Origin: Oharaeibacter diazotrophicus
Lineage (GTDB): Bacteria > Pseudomonadota > Alphaproteobacteria > Rhizobiales > Pleomorphomonadaceae
Direction: 5' to 3'
DNA length: 64,000 nt
Assembly: GCF_004362745.1 (NCBI RefSeq)
Contig: NZ_SNXY01000006.1
Location: forward strand, 806,001 to 870,000
Below the pieces are notes generated by a model. It did no database searches, was not told the origin of the DNA, and saw nothing but the letters and a program-made list of their open reading frames with translations. This document shows, one piece after another, positions 26,519 to 36,745 of this stretch. The number at the start of each line of letters is the position of its first letter. The first letter of the stretch is position 1. Made by a program: the position numbers and the translations under genes.

Positions 26519-28069
26519 TCAGGCCGCCGCGACGTCGTCCGCGACGATCGTCAGCGGTGCCCAGTGGGAGAGCGGCGCGGGGCGGCCGAGCAGGTAACCC
26601 TGGAAGAAGCGGCAGCCGGCGGCGCGCATCAGCGCCAGCTGCTCCTCCGTCTCGATGCCCTCGGCGAGGACGTCGGTGTCGATGGCGCGCGCCATGGCGA
26701 GCAGCGCGGCGACGAAGGCCTGGTCCGGACCGCCCGAAGCGGCACCGGCGACCAGGGTGCGATCGAGCTTGATGACGTCGAAGCGCAGCCGCCTCAGATA
26801 GCCGAGGCCGGCGAAACCGGCGCCGAAGTCGTCGAGGCAGATCCGGGCGCCGGCGCGGCGCAGCGTCTCGAAGGCCGCCTGGGCGGAAGCCTCGCCGTCG
26901 AGCAGCACGCTCTCGGTGACCTCGAAGGCGATCCGGGAGGGGTCGGTGCCGTGATGGGCGAGCAGGTCGAGCACCCGGCGTGCGAAGTCCGGCGAGCGCA
27001 GTTGGACCGCCGAGACGTTGACCGACACCCGGATCGCGTCGAGCGAGGGCAGGTCGCGGCAGACGCGGGCGAGCACCCAGCGGCCGAGATCGTCGATCAG
27101 CGTCGACTGCTCGGCGACGGGCACGAAGGCCGCCGGCGAAATGGTGCCGCGCAGGGGGTGATTCCACCGAACCAGCGCCTCGTAGGCGACCGGCCGGTCC
27201 TTGCCCGCGACGAAGATCGGCTGGTAGTGCACGTCGAGTTCGTCGAGGTAGATCGCGGCGCGGAGTTCGCGCGCCAGGAAGCGGGCGTGGCGGTCGTCGA
27301 CCAGCATCTGCTCGTCGTAGGCGACGACGCAGCCGCGGCGATCCTTGCCGCGGTAGAGCGCGAGGTCGGCGAGCGAGATCAATTCCTCGGCGAGCGGGGC
27401 GTCGTCCTCGACGAAGGCGACGCCGATCGTCGCCGACACCCGCGTCGGGCGGCCGCCGATGGTCACCGGCACCGCCAATGTCTCCAGGATCCGCTCGGCG
27501 AGCGCCGTCACCGCGTCGCGCGTGCCGGCCTCGCTGACGAGCACGCCGAACTCGTCGCCGCCGATGCGACCGATCACGGCGCCCGGCAACTCGCGGCGGA
27601 CCACCGAAACCAGATGCTGGATCGCCTCGTCACCGGCGCCGTGGCCGAGCGTGTCGTTGATGACCTTGAGGCGGTCCATGTCGAGCTGCAGGTAGGCCGC
27701 CGCCCGGCCGGAGCGCTGGCGCAGCACGGTGCGCATCACCGCCAGGAAATGGGCGCGGGTGTAGCAGCCGGACAGGCCGTCCGTGCGGGCCTTCTCCAGC
27801 ATCAGCCGCTGCTCGTCGGCCGCGTCCAGCGCCATCGCGGTTTGACACAGCAGCGCCGACAACGTGGCCGCGAGGCCGAGCGTCGTGATCAGGGCGACCG
27901 CCTCGAGCCCGACTCGGACCGCGTCCGGCAGCGGCCCGACCGAGAAGCTTTCGGCGGCATGGCAGACCACCGCCAGCGCGCCGAGACCGGCCGACAGGAG
28001 GGCGAGTCGGCGGGCGCGCCCGAGCGTCCACGAAAGACCGTCGCTACCGTTCATGGATTGACGCGCCAT
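26519..28069 (-). CDS. Membrane-bound GGDEF/EAL protein
   Basis: 516 residues that may make and/or degrade cyclic di-GMP. ATG 28069 is chosen, with GGTGGG just upstream. Two membrane helices lie at about 15-70. The diguanylate cyclase domain has an intact GGDEF near residue 172, and the phosphodiesterase domain has YEALVRW near 295, with CLDDFGAGFAGLGYLRRL and DVLAEGIETEEQ later. Both active sites look complete. It converges on the HAD gene. Confidence 0.92.
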   Translation of the reverse strand: MARQSMNGSDGLSWTLGRARRLALLSAGLGALAVVCHAAESFSVGPLPDAVRVGLEAVALITTLGLAATLSALLCQTAMALDAADEQRLMLEKARTDGLSGCYTRAHFLAVMRTVLRQRSGRAAAYLQLDMDRLKVINDTLGHGAGDEAIQHLVSVVRRELPGAVIGRIGGDEFGVLVSEAGTRDAVTALAERILETLAVPVTIGGRPTRVSATIGVAFVEDDAPLAEELISLADLALYRGKDRRGCVVAYDEQMLVDDRHARFLARELRAAIYLDELDVHYQPIFVAGKDRPVAYEALVRWNHPLRGTISPAAFVPVAEQSTLIDDLGRWVLARVCRDLPSLDAIRVSVNVSAVQLRSPDFARRVLDLLAHHGTDPSRIAFEVTESVLLDGEASAQAAFETLRRAGARICLDDFGAGFAGLGYLRRLRFDVIKLDRTLVAGAASGGPDQAFVAALLAMARAIDTDVLAEGIETEEQLALMRAAGCRFFQGYLLGRPAPLSHWAPLTIVADDVAAA

Positions 28070-28218
28070 CCCACCACGCACGTGCCGCCCGCCCGGTTCT
28101 GCATCCCGGAACTTGTAGGAGAATTGTGCCCCGGCACCGATTAATCCGGGTTGAATCGATCCGTCGTGGCGATGTCATCCGGAATGGGCAGTATGGACGG
28201 CCGGTTTCCACGCCCCCT

Positions 28219-28782
28219 TCAGCGGCAGCGGGACACGAGGTCTTCGATCGGACGACCGGTGCCGGGCAGGCGGCTCGCGCAGGCTTCTCCGGCGGTGCAA
28301 CGGTCCATGTAGGACCAGTGCGCCACCAGCGAGGCGCCGCCGCTGCCCATCTGCATGGTGAAGTGCCAGCGTCTGCCGTCGAAGGCGAGCTTGCCGGTGC
28401 CGTAGGTGGCATTCGCCGCGTCCGTGTCGGCCTTCGGCACGAAGCTGACCTGGACGTCGCCGTCCGGGGTGACGCTGCCGAGCATGCGCATGCACTGCAC
28501 CGGCGCGATCGGCCGTCCGGCCGCCTTCAGCAGCACCGCGGCGATCCCGTGGAAATAGCCGGCCGTGTAGCTTTCGATCGACCAGACGGTCTGATCGACG
28601 ATCCCGGTGTAGGTGCCGGCGGCCGGGTCGAGCATCACCGCCGGCAGCGTCCCGGTCGGGACGTACCAGAGCGTATTCGCGAGGAAGTCGTAGCGGGCGG
28701 AGGCGCCCTCCGCGGCGATCGCGGGTGGGCAGGCGGCGGCGAGGGCGAGGCAGGTCGCGGCGAGGTGGCGCGTCGGTCGCAT
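28219..28782 (-). CDS. Exported protein of unknown function
   Basis: 187 residues from ATG 28782, which puts a signal peptide first (MRPTRHLAATCLALAAACPP, then AIAAEG); the in-frame upstream extension lacks export features. The mature domain has ANTLWYVPTGTLPAVMLDP, a QTVWSIESYTAGYFHGIAAV stretch and three cysteines after the signal (QCMRM, DRCTAGEAC, with SRCR at the end). No family recognised. It lies alone between the GGDEF/EAL gene and the phosphoesterase. Confidence 0.72.
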   Translation of the reverse strand: MRPTRHLAATCLALAAACPPAIAAEGASARYDFLANTLWYVPTGTLPAVMLDPAAGTYTGIVDQTVWSIESYTAGYFHGIAAVLLKAAGRPIAPVQCMRMLGSVTPDGDVQVSFVPKADTDAANATYGTGKLAFDGRRWHFTMQMGSGGASLVAHWSYMDRCTAGEACASRLPGTGRPIEDLVSRCR

Positions 28783-28891
28783 GGCGGATATCCCGTGCAG
28801 GTCGAGAACCGTCGGCGACGATAGCCGGACGGCCCGCGACCGGCGATCCACCGGGCGTGCACTATTCTTGGCCGGACCGGGCCGGTCCGCC

Positions 28892-29629
28892 TCAGCGGAT
28901 CCAGCCGGTGCGGACGGCGCTCTCCCACTCGTCGCGGCCGTTGGCGGCGGCGAGTTCGCCCATGCGGCGGGTATCGTAGGGCACCGTCAGGAAGGTCGGC
29001 CGCCACGCCCCGCGGACCCGTTCGAGAATCGCGTAGCTGGCGTCCGGCAGGCCGGTCTGCATGACGTGGGCCGGCGCATCGTCGACGTAGCCGGGGCAGC
29101 CGACGCTGCCCGGGTTGACCACCAGTCGGCCGTCGCCGAGACGCACCGCGCGCGGCATGTGGCTGTGGGCGCACAGCATCAGTTCGGCGGCGATCCCGGC
29201 GGCATGCGCCTCGACCGCGCCGCGGTCGGCGAGCGCCATCCGCCCGTCCGGCGTGACGGTCTCGAGCCAGTAGGTCTCGTCGCTCGCGGGGGTGCCGTGG
29301 CAGAGGAAGACGCCGTTGGTCAGCGTCATCGTCGCCGGCAGGGCGCGCAGCCAGTCGATGTCGGCGGGCGCGAGCTGGTGGAACGCGACCTCGTCGGAGG
29401 GACCGCGCACGGCGGCGCTCGTCGTGGTCAGGTAGCGGTCGTGGTTGCCCGCGATGCAGAGGACGGCACTGCCGATCAGCCGCCGGGCGGTGCCGGCGGC
29501 GTCGAGCGGGCCGCTGAAATGGTCGCCGAGGCAGACGACGAGGTCGGGCGACCGTCCGGCGACGTCGTCGAGCACGGCATCGAGCGCGTCGGCGTTGCCG
29601 TGGACGTCGGCGAGGACGGCGATCCGCAT
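28892..29629 (-). CDS. Metallophosphoesterase (YfcE/calcineurin-like)
   Basis: 245 residues. Metal-binding motifs in order: MRIAVLADVHGNADALDAVL, VVCLGDHFSGP, AGNHDRY, LCHGTP, and LCAHSHMPRAV near the end, followed by VNPGSVGCPG. This is the usual layout of small cytosolic phosphodiesterases/phosphatases. It begins five bases after the valS stop, so it is probably in the same transcript. Natural substrate unknown. Confidence 0.88.
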   Translation of the reverse strand: MRIAVLADVHGNADALDAVLDDVAGRSPDLVVCLGDHFSGPLDAAGTARRLIGSAVLCIAGNHDRYLTTTSAAVRGPSDEVAFHQLAPADIDWLRALPATMTLTNGVFLCHGTPASDETYWLETVTPDGRMALADRGAVEAHAAGIAAELMLCAHSHMPRAVRLGDGRLVVNPGSVGCPGYVDDAPAHVMQTGLPDASYAILERVRGAWRPTFLTVPYDTRRMGELAAANGRDEWESAVRTGWIR

Positions 29630-29634
29630 CGCGG

Positions 29635-32352
29635 TCAGCCGAGCCGGGCCAGGGCCTCGCGCACCTTGGCGAGGCGCTCGGCGTAGCCCTCGCGCTTGGC
29701 GCGCTCCTCCTCGACGACCTCTTCGGGCGCCTTGGCGACGAACTGCTCGTTCGAGAGCTTCTTGTCGATGCGGGCGATCTCGCCGGCGAGCTTGTCGGCC
29801 TCCTTGGAGAGGCGCGCCGTCTCGGCGTCGAGGTCGACCACGCCGGCGAGCGGCAGCGCGATGGTGCCGTCGCCGGTGACGATCTGGGCCGACTGCGGCG
29901 GCGCGACGTCGGCGACCGACACGGCCGACACGCGGGCGAGCCGCTGGATCGCGGCGGTGTGGGTGGCGAGCCAGCCCGTGACCTTCGCGCTCGCGCCGAC
30001 CAGCACCAGCGGCAGCTGGGTCGCCGGAGCGACGCCCATCTCGGCGCGGACCGAGCGGATCTCCGAGACGACGCCGACCAGCCAGTTGATCTCGTCGGCG
30101 GCGTCCGAATGCACGCGGGCGCCCTCCGACCAGCGCGTCAGCACCAGGAGCTCGTCGCGGCCCGGACCGGTCTCGGCGGTGCGCGCCCACAGCTCCTCGG
30201 TGATGAAGGGCATGAAGGGGTGCAGGAGCTTCAGGATCTCGTCGATCACGAAGGCGCAGGTGGCGCGTGTCTCGTCCTTGGCCGGGCCGTCCTCGCCAGT
30301 GAGGATCGGCTTGGTCAGCTCGAGATACCAGTCGCAGAAGCCGTTCCAGACGAAGCGGTAGGCGGCGCCGGCGGCGGCGTCGAAGCGGTAGGCGTCGAGC
30401 GCCTCCGTGACGTCGGCGGCGGCGCGGCGCGCCTCGTTGACGACCCAGCGGTTCAGAGTCTCCGTGACCGCGTCGGGATCGAAGCCCGTGGCGCGGCCGC
30501 AGCCGTTCATCTCGGCGAAGCGGACGGCGTTCCAGAGCTTGGTCGCGAAGTTGCGGTAGCCGGCGACGCGGCTGGTCGCCAGCTTGATGTCGCGGCCCTG
30601 GGCCGCCATCGCCGCCAGCGTGAAGCGCAGGGCGTCGGCGCCGTATTCGTCGATCAGCTCGAGCGGGTCGATGACGTTGCCCTTGGACTTCGACATCTTG
30701 GCGCCCTTCTCGTCGCGGACGAGGGCGTGGATGTAGACGTCCGAGAAGGGCTCGGTGCCCATGAAGTGCAGGCCCATCATCATCATCCGGGCGACCCAGA
30801 AGAAGATGATGTCGAAGCCGGTGACCAGCACGTTGGTCGGGTAGTAGCGCTTCAGCTCGGCGGTGTCGTCGGGCCAGCCGAGCGTCGAGAACGGCCACAG
30901 CGCCGAGGAGAACCAGGTGTCGAGCACGTCCTCGTCGCGGGTCAGCGCGATCTCGGCCCCGTAGTGCGCGGCGGCTTCTGCCCGAGCTTCGGCCTCGCTC
31001 TCGGCGACGAAGACCTTCCCGTCCGGCCCGTACCACGCCGGGATCTGGTGGCCCCACCAGAGCTGGCGCGAGATGCACCACGGCTGGATGTTCTCCATCC
31101 AGTCGTAATAGGTCTTCTCCCAGTTCTTCGGGACGAAGGTGGTGCGGCCCTCGCGCACCGAGGCGATCGCCGGCTTGGCGAGCTCGGCGGCGTTCACGTA
31201 CCACTGGTCGGTCAGGTAGGGCTCGATCGGCACGCCGCCGCGGTCGCCGTGCGGGACCATGTGGGTGTGCGGCTCGATCTTCTCGAGGAGGCCGAGCGCC
31301 TCCATCCGCGCCACGATCGCCTTGCGGGCGGCGAAGCGCTCCTGGCCGTGCAGCGTGGCGAGGGTCTCGTCGAGCTCCCGGCCGGCGGGCAGGCCGGCGA
31401 GGAAGTCGGCGTTGTCCTTCAGCGTCACGTGAGCTTCGACGTCGAAGATGTTGATCTGCGGCAGGTTGTGCCGCTTGCCGACCTCGAAGTCGTTGAAGTC
31501 GTGCGCCGGCGTGATCTTGACCGCGCCGGTGCCCTTCTCGGGATCGGAATAGTCGTCGGCGACGATCGGGATCAGCCGGCCGACCAGCGGCAGGCGGACC
31601 ATCTTGCCGATCAGGTGGCGGTAGCGGTCGTCTTCCGGGTTCACGGCGACGGCGGTGTCGCCGAGCATGGTCTCCGGCCGCGTGGTCGCGACGACGACCC
31701 AGGTCGCCGGATCCTCGCTGTCGTAGCCCTCGGCGAGCGGATAGCGGAAGTGCCAGAGGCTGCCCTTGACCTCGGTCTGGACGACCTCGAGGTCGGAGAT
31801 CGCGGTCAGCAGCTTCGGGTCCCAGTTGACGAGGCGCTTGTCCTTGTAGATCAGGCCCTCGCGGTAGAGCCCGACGAACACCTTCAGGACGGCCTTCGAC
31901 AGGCCCTCGTCCATGGTGAAGCGCTCGCGCGACCAGTCGCAGGAGGCGCCGAGCCGCTTCAGCTGGTTGACGATGGTGCCGCCGCTCTCGGCCTTCCAGG
32001 CCCAGACGCGCTTCAGGAATTCCTCGCGGCCGAGCGCGCGGCGGTGCTCCTGCTTCGCGGCGAGCTGGCGCTCGACCACCATCTGGGTCGCGATGCCGGC
32101 GTGGTCGGTGCCGGGCTGCCACAGCACGTCGCGCCCACGCATGCGCATCAGCCGCACCAGGATGTCCTGGAGCGTGTTGTTGAGCGCGTGGCCCATGTGC
32201 AGCGAGCCGGTGACGTTCGGCGGCGGGATCACGATGGTGTAGGGCGCCGCCCCCGGCAGGGCGCCGCGCCCGGCCGCGAAGGCCCCGGCCTCGTCCCAGG
32301 CCGCCGCGATGCGCGGCTCGACGACCGCCGCCTCGAAAGTCTTGTCCAGCAT
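29635..32352 (-). CDS. valS: Valyl-tRNA synthetase
   Basis: Charges tRNA-Val. 905 residues, normal for the family. [20 protein letters not shown] opens the protein, the HIGH motif is HMGH (52-55) in [17 protein letters not shown], and KMSKSKGN lies near residue 552. The C-terminal coiled-coil arm typical of ValS ([20 protein letters not shown]) is present. Conserved neighbour of popZ and tolC in Rhizobiales. Confidence 0.97.
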   Translation of the reverse strand: MLDKTFEAAVVEPRIAAAWDEAGAFAAGRGALPGAAPYTIVIPPPNVTGSLHMGHALNNTLQDILVRLMRMRGRDVLWQPGTDHAGIATQMVVERQLAAKQEHRRALGREEFLKRVWAWKAESGGTIVNQLKRLGASCDWSRERFTMDEGLSKAVLKVFVGLYREGLIYKDKRLVNWDPKLLTAISDLEVVQTEVKGSLWHFRYPLAEGYDSEDPATWVVVATTRPETMLGDTAVAVNPEDDRYRHLIGKMVRLPLVGRLIPIVADDYSDPEKGTGAVKITPAHDFNDFEVGKRHNLPQINIFDVEAHVTLKDNADFLAGLPAGRELDETLATLHGQERFAARKAIVARMEALGLLEKIEPHTHMVPHGDRGGVPIEPYLTDQWYVNAAELAKPAIASVREGRTTFVPKNWEKTYYDWMENIQPWCISRQLWWGHQIPAWYGPDGKVFVAESEAEARAEAAAHYGAEIALTRDEDVLDTWFSSALWPFSTLGWPDDTAELKRYYPTNVLVTGFDIIFFWVARMMMMGLHFMGTEPFSDVYIHALVRDEKGAKMSKSKGNVIDPLELIDEYGADALRFTLAAMAAQGRDIKLATSRVAGYRNFATKLWNAVRFAEMNGCGRATGFDPDAVTETLNRWVVNEARRAAADVTEALDAYRFDAAAGAAYRFVWNGFCDWYLELTKPILTGEDGPAKDETRATCAFVIDEILKLLHPFMPFITEELWARTAETGPGRDELLVLTRWSEGARVHSDAADEINWLVGVVSEIRSVRAEMGVAPATQLPLVLVGASAKVTGWLATHTAAIQRLARVSAVSVADVAPPQSAQIVTGDGTIALPLAGVVDLDAETARLSKEADKLAGEIARIDKKLSNEQFVAKAPEEVVEEERAKREGYAERLAKVREALARLG

Positions 32353-32548
32353 GATCGCCGTTTCCGCGTGTCCGAAAGTCAGGACCGTGGGCTAACCGGA
32401 CGGCCGGGGACAAGTCAAGGACGGCGCGGTTCCGCCGGCCGGATCGTCGGCGCCGGCGGCGTGGGGGCATGGTTGATTTTCCACTTCGCCGCGCGCATGC
32501 CGCGAGCTATGCCTTGGGCATCGCGGACGCGATCTCGAGGAGGATCGA

Positions 32549-33235
32549 ATGAGGAAATACGCGGCCGAGGCGATCGGCACCTTCTGGCTCACCTTCGGCG
32601 GCTGCGGCTCCGCCGTGCTGGCGGCCGGCTTCCCGGACGTCGGCATCGGACTGCTCGGCGTCTCGCTGGCCTTCGGCCTTTCGGTGGTGACGATGGCCTA
32701 TACCATCGGGCCGATCTCGGGCTGCCACCTCAACCCGGCCGTGACGATCGGCCTGTTCGCCGGCGGACGCGTCCCGGCCGGCGACGTGCTGCCCTACGTG
32801 GTGGCGCAGGTGGTCGGCGCGGTGATCGGCGCCGCGGTGCTCTACGTGATCGCCAGCGGCGGTCCCGGCTTCGACCTCGCCGGCGGCTTCGCCTCCAACG
32901 GCTACGGCGATCACTCGCCCGGCAAGTACGGCCTCGGCGCCGCCTTCGTCACCGAGTTGGTGATGACCGCCGTCTTCCTGTTCGTGATCATGGGCTCGAC
33001 CCACGGCAAGGCGCCGGTCGGCTTCGCGCCGCTTGCGATCGGCCTCGCCCTGGTGCTGATCCACCTCGTGTCGATCCCGGTGACCAACACCTCGGTCAAC
33101 CCGGCGCGCAGCACCGGCCCGGCGCTGTTCGTCGGCGGCTGGGCGCTGGCGCAGCTGTGGCTGTTCTGGGTCGCCCCGATCGCCGGCGGCGTGATCGGCG
33201 CCCTCGCCTTCCGCTGGGTCGCGGACGAGCGCTGA
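32549..33235 (+). CDS. aqpZ: Aquaporin Z
   Basis: 228-residue water channel of the inner membrane with six hydrophobic helices. The two NPA half-helices are HLNPAVT (Asn62) and SVNPARST near residue 185, and the selectivity-filter Arg follows the second NPA. The start [20 protein letters not shown] is very typical of AqpZ. Divergent from valS. Confidence 0.95.
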   Translation: MRKYAAEAIGTFWLTFGGCGSAVLAAGFPDVGIGLLGVSLAFGLSVVTMAYTIGPISGCHLNPAVTIGLFAGGRVPAGDVLPYVVAQVVGAVIGAAVLYVIASGGPGFDLAGGFASNGYGDHSPGKYGLGAAFVTELVMTAVFLFVIMGSTHGKAPVGFAPLAIGLALVLIHLVSIPVTNTSVNPARSTGPALFVGGWALAQLWLFWVAPIAGGVIGALAFRWVADER

Positions 33236-33243
33236 AACGACGA

Positions 33244-33276
33244 GGGCCGGCGCCGCGTTCCGCGGCACCGGCCCTT
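33244..33276. terminator. Bidirectional terminator between aqpZ and popZ
   Basis: Arms GGGCCGG (33244-33250) and CCGGCCC (33268-33274) enclose an inner GCCGC/GCGGC pairing. It lies between two convergent genes, nine bases past the aqpZ stop. T-runs are short on both sides, but the location fits a shared terminator. Confidence 0.6.
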
Positions 33277-33298
33277 CGACGGAAAACGGTCCGGCCGA

Positions 33299-34021
33299 TC
33301 AGCGGCCGCGCGACACCCGTTCGATCTCGGCGCGGACGAGGCGTTCGACGATCACGGGCAAGTTCTCGTCGAGCCAGCCCTTCAGCATCGGCCGCAGCAT
33401 CTCCTTGACGAGGTCGTCGAGGGTCTTGGCCTTGGCCGAGAGGATCGTGTGGGTCAGCTGGCCGAAGGCGGCGTTGACCGACGCGCCGGCGTGGGCCGAG
33501 ATCAGCGGCTCCTCGGGCTCGGCGGCATCGACCTCGTCGAAGGATTCGACCGGCGGCGGCGGAGGAGGTGGCGGCGCCTTGCGGGCGGCGGCCTTCGGCG
33601 CCGGAGACGGCGGCGCGATCACCGGTTCCGGTTCCGGCTCGGGTTCCGGCTCCATCTCGAGCTCGGAGGGGTCGACGAACTGGACGTCGGCCTCGTGGGG
33701 CATCAGGCCCTCGACCAGGACCATCGGTTCGGCCTCGGGCACGGCCACTTCCTCGACGAGGTCGAGGACGGCCTCCTCCTCGACGGGAGCCTCCTCCTCG
33801 TCGCCCTTGGCGAACAGGCGATCGAGGTCGTCCTGGTTGAAATGCTCTTCGGTCGCGGGCTCCTCGACCAGCTTCGGCGCCGGCGCGGCCTTGACGGCGG
33901 CGGGTTTGGCGGGAGCCGGCGGCGGCGCTTCGGCGGTCGGGGAATCGTCCGAGATGATCCTGCGGATGGAAGCGAGGATCTCCTCCATGGACGGTTCCGC
34001 AGCCGTGCTCGCCTTGGCCAT
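33299..34021 (-). CDS. popZ: Polar organising protein PopZ (DUF2497)
   Basis: 240 residues. The N-terminal helix MEEILASIRRIISDD recruits clients in the Caulobacter protein; the middle is a disordered, acidic and proline-rich linker with EPEPEPEPEP and a run of eight prolines; the C-terminal 80 residues are helical and mediate assembly (LDDLVKEMLRPMLKGWLDEN). PopZ forms a condensate at the cell pole that anchors the chromosome origin and polarity factors. Its place between valS and tolC is typical of Rhizobiales. Confidence 0.9.
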   Translation of the reverse strand: MAKASTAAEPSMEEILASIRRIISDDSPTAEAPPPAPAKPAAVKAAPAPKLVEEPATEEHFNQDDLDRLFAKGDEEEAPVEEEAVLDLVEEVAVPEAEPMVLVEGLMPHEADVQFVDPSELEMEPEPEPEPEPVIAPPSPAPKAAARKAPPPPPPPPVESFDEVDAAEPEEPLISAHAGASVNAAFGQLTHTILSAKAKTLDDLVKEMLRPMLKGWLDENLPVIVERLVRAEIERVSRGR

Positions 34022-34100
34022 CGCTCAACTCTCCGACCCCGGGCGGCCCGTACCGACAGCAGCCCGCCCTCTCCTCCACCACGGCCGACGGCGCCCCGCC

Positions 34101-34134
34101 GAAAACGCGAAGGGCCGCGATTCGCGCGGCCCTT
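34101..34134 (-). terminator. Intrinsic terminator after tolC
   Basis: A 10-bp stem (AAGGGCCGCG 34110-34119 with CGCGGCCCTT 34125-34134) is followed on the minus strand by CGCGTTTTC. It lies between tolC and popZ, so popZ needs its own promoter. Confidence 0.75.
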
Positions 34135-34199
34135 TCACTATAGTGCCAATCCCGGCGCGGACATACCGCGGCCGGAAGCGCGCCCGGCTTATCCCCGGC

Positions 34200-35582
34200 T
34201 CAGCGCCCGTCCGGCGTGCGCAGGCCGATCCACTTGTCGCGGACCTGCTGGTAGTGCTGTTCGGGCTTGTAGGAGGCGACCTTGAGGTTGAGCGTGTCGC
34301 GCGACAGCTTGCCGATGCCCGACAGGATCGCGTAGGCGGCGACGACGCTGTCGCGCTCGGCGGTGATCTGCGTGATCCGCGTGTCGATCACGTCCTGCTG
34401 CGACTGCAGCACGTCGAGCGTGGTGCGCTGGCCGACCTTCTGCTCTTCGATCACGCCCTGGAGGGCGAGTTGGGCCGCTTCGACGCCGGCCTTGGCGGCG
34501 ACGGTCTGCGCCCGCGCCGCCTCGAGCGCGCCCCAGGCCGCGACCAGCGAGGCCTGGACCTCGTCGCGGGTCTGGTCGGTGACGATGCGCAGCTGGCCGA
34601 GGGTCTCCTTGGCCTCGCGCACCTGCGAATAGACCACGCCGCCCTCGTAGATCGGAATGTTCAGACGGGCGACCAGCGACGCCTCGTCGCTCGGCCGGCC
34701 GCCGTCGTAGGTCCAGGTCCGAGAGACGCCGGCCTCGAGCTGAAGCGTCGGCAACAGCGCGCCTTCGGCGATCTTGACGTTGTAGGACGCGGCATCGGCG
34801 TTGTGGACCGTCGCCAGGATGGCCGGGTGCTGGGCGCGCGAGATCTTGGTGGCGGCGTCCAGGCTCTTCGGCAGGAAGACGTCGACACCGCGGCTGGCCT
34901 TGAGGTTCTTAGGGTCGTGGCCGATCACCTGCCGGTAGGTCGCGCGCGAGGCGAGCGCGTTGGCCTGGGCGACGCTGACCAGCGAGGTCGCGGTCGCCAG
35001 CGCCGCCTCGGCCTGGGCGACGTCGGTGCGGGTGCCCTCGCCGACCTGGAAGCGGTCCTCGGCGGCGCGGACCTGCTCGCGCAGGAACTCGACGTTGTTC
35101 TTGCGCAGCGCCAGGATCGCGTCGTCGCGGATCACGTCCATGTAAGCGGACGCCGCCGAATAGAGCACGCTCTGCTCGACGTTGCGCAGCGACTCCCGCG
35201 AGGCCCGAACGGAGGCTTCGGCAGCGAGCACGCCGTTCTCGGTGCGGAAGCCGCGGAACAGCGGCTGCACGATGGTGATGCCGGCGGTCAGCGCCTGGGT
35301 GTCGCTCTCCGACACGATCGGGCTCTGGAACGGCCGGGACACGAGGCCCTTCGACCAGCTCTCCGACGCCGTCGAGTAGGCCGAGATCGTCGGGCGGTAG
35401 TTGGCGAGCGCCTGCGGCACGCTCTCGTCGGTGGCGCGGGTGCCGGCGCGCGCCGCGTTCAGCTGCGGATTGTTGGCATAGGCCGCGGCCAGCGCCTCGG
35501 TGATGGATTCCGCCGCCGCCGGAGAGGCGGCGAGCATGATGGACAGGGCGGCGGACAGGAGCAGACCACGCTTCGACGCCAC
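34200..35582 (-). CDS. tolC: TolC-family outer membrane efflux/secretion channel
   Basis: 460 residues from GTG 35582, chosen because AGGTGAGGTG sits just upstream and a clean signal peptide follows (VASKRGLLLSAALSIMLAAS, then PAAAES). The two pseudo-repeats of the OEP family are visible: SITEALAAAYANNPQLNAAR near the start and a long helical region with LDVLQSQQDVIDTRITQ near the end. It forms the outer channel for type I secretion and RND pumps; partners are not encoded here. A CtrA-like half site lies upstream at 35676-35690. Confidence 0.93.
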   Translation of the reverse strand: MASKRGLLLSAALSIMLAASPAAAESITEALAAAYANNPQLNAARAGTRATDESVPQALANYRPTISAYSTASESWSKGLVSRPFQSPIVSESDTQALTAGITIVQPLFRGFRTENGVLAAEASVRASRESLRNVEQSVLYSAASAYMDVIRDDAILALRKNNVEFLREQVRAAEDRFQVGEGTRTDVAQAEAALATATSLVSVAQANALASRATYRQVIGHDPKNLKASRGVDVFLPKSLDAATKISRAQHPAILATVHNADAASYNVKIAEGALLPTLQLEAGVSRTWTYDGGRPSDEASLVARLNIPIYEGGVVYSQVREAKETLGQLRIVTDQTRDEVQASLVAAWGALEAARAQTVAAKAGVEAAQLALQGVIEEQKVGQRTTLDVLQSQQDVIDTRITQITAERDSVVAAYAILSGIGKLSRDTLNLKVASYKPEQHYQQVRDKWIGLRTPDGR

Positions 35583-35961
35583 GAGACACCTCACCTTGCA
35601 CCAACGGACCGTCCGACCCGGCGAGCGACCATGGCGAAGCACCGGTCGATTCGCACGCGCCGCGTCCGACAAACGTTAAGGCGAGACTAATACAGGCTGC
35701 CGATGAAGGCTCTCACGGCGTCGTGAAGCCCACGGAATGGCCGTGGAAAAGCCCCAGGTGCGGCAAGCCTGCCACAGCATCGTTCACGTGGGCGCGTCGG
35801 GCTCCCATCGTCGGGAAAACCTGACCGGGCGGCGCCTGAACGACGGCCCGGGCCGGCCGCGCCGGGAGATTCGCCCTCCGGATGCACGAAGGCCCGGCAC
35901 GCCGATCGGGCGCGCCGGGCCTCGAGATTACGGCCGAGCAGGCCCGGCTGCCCGCGGACGC
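35583..35961. other. Intergenic region between tolC and pcm
   Basis: About 380 bases without a gene. It holds the tolC promoter region at the left (including a TTAA-N7-CTAA sequence at 35676-35690) and the pcm terminator at the right. The central part shows nothing I can interpret. Confidence 0.6.
35890..35922 (-). terminator. Terminator after pcm
   Basis: A 9-bp perfect stem (AGGCCCGGC 35890-35898 with GCCGGGCCT 35914-35922) lies 39 bases downstream of the pcm stop on the minus strand. Only two T residues follow it, so termination may be partial. Confidence 0.6.
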
Positions 35962-36627
35962 TCAGAACACGAAGGCGGGCGCGCGATCGAAGGCGGCAAG
36001 CGCCGGTGCCGAGGCGTTGAACAGGGTTCGGGCCGACACGTCGGCGCCGGAGCGGGTGTAGAGCTTGGCGCGGCCGGAGAGGCCGGTGCCCTCGAACGCC
36101 ACGAGGCGCCCGCCATCGGCGAGCTGGGCCTTGATCGCGTCGGGCAGTTCCTCGACCGCGCCGGCGACGAGGATCACCTCGTAGGGCGCCGCGGCGGCCC
36201 AGCCCTTGGCAAGGTCGCCGACGACGACCTCGGCGTTGTAGACGGCCGCGGCCGACAGCGCGGCGCGGGCGGCGCCGGCGATCACCGCGTCGGCCTCGAG
36301 GGCGACGACGCGCGCGGCGAGCCGGGCGGCGACGGCGGCCGCGTAGCCGGTGGCGGCGCCGATCACGAGCACCTTGTCGGAGGCGAGGATGTCGGCGGCC
36401 TGGATCGCCTTGGCGACCAGCATCGGCTGCAGCAGCACCCGCCCCTCGCCGATCGGCAGGTTGCGGTCGATGTAGGCGAGCTCGCGGTCGGCCGGGCGCA
36501 CGAAGACCTCGCGCGGGATCTCCAGCATGGCGGCGATGATGCGGTGATCGGTGACGTCGTTCGGCCGGACCTGGCCGTCGACCATCTTGGTGCGGAGCGC
36601 CGCCAAGTCGACCATCTTGTGTCCCAT
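35962..36627 (-). CDS. pcm: Protein-L-isoaspartate O-methyltransferase family protein
   Basis: 221 residues. It starts MGHKMVDLAALRTKMVDGQV and RPNDV, the form found next to tolC in Rhizobiales. LQPMLVAKAIQAADI precedes the SAM-binding motif VLVIGAATGYAAAVAARLA, and the acidic residue of motif II is in VVALEADA. The usual DGS loop of classical Pcm is less clear, so true isoaspartate repair is probable but not certain. Confidence 0.85.
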   Translation of the reverse strand: MGHKMVDLAALRTKMVDGQVRPNDVTDHRIIAAMLEIPREVFVRPADRELAYIDRNLPIGEGRVLLQPMLVAKAIQAADILASDKVLVIGAATGYAAAVAARLAARVVALEADAVIAGAARAALSAAAVYNAEVVVGDLAKGWAAAAPYEVILVAGAVEELPDAIKAQLADGGRLVAFEGTGLSGRAKLYTRSGADVSARTLFNASAPALAAFDRAPAFVF

Positions 36628-36745
36628 CCCGTCGAGAGCCCGCGGGCCGCGTCGGAGCGGTCGCGTCGGGGTCGGTGATAGCCGTCTCGCGGCTGCGAGA
36701 CAAGAGCGCAGAGGACCGGAGGCGGCGGCCCTCCGCGCGGGTGGA

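Noticed and set aside
29630-32470. A 1192-codon minus frame joined to the phosphoesterase through valS
   Set aside because: Only its last 245 codons (metallophosphoesterase) are coding; the rest is valS read in a wrong frame. It is not a fusion protein.
33600-33660. Repeated GGTTCCGG-type units as a DNA repeat element
   Set aside because: They encode the Glu-Pro run of the PopZ linker and are explained by protein composition.
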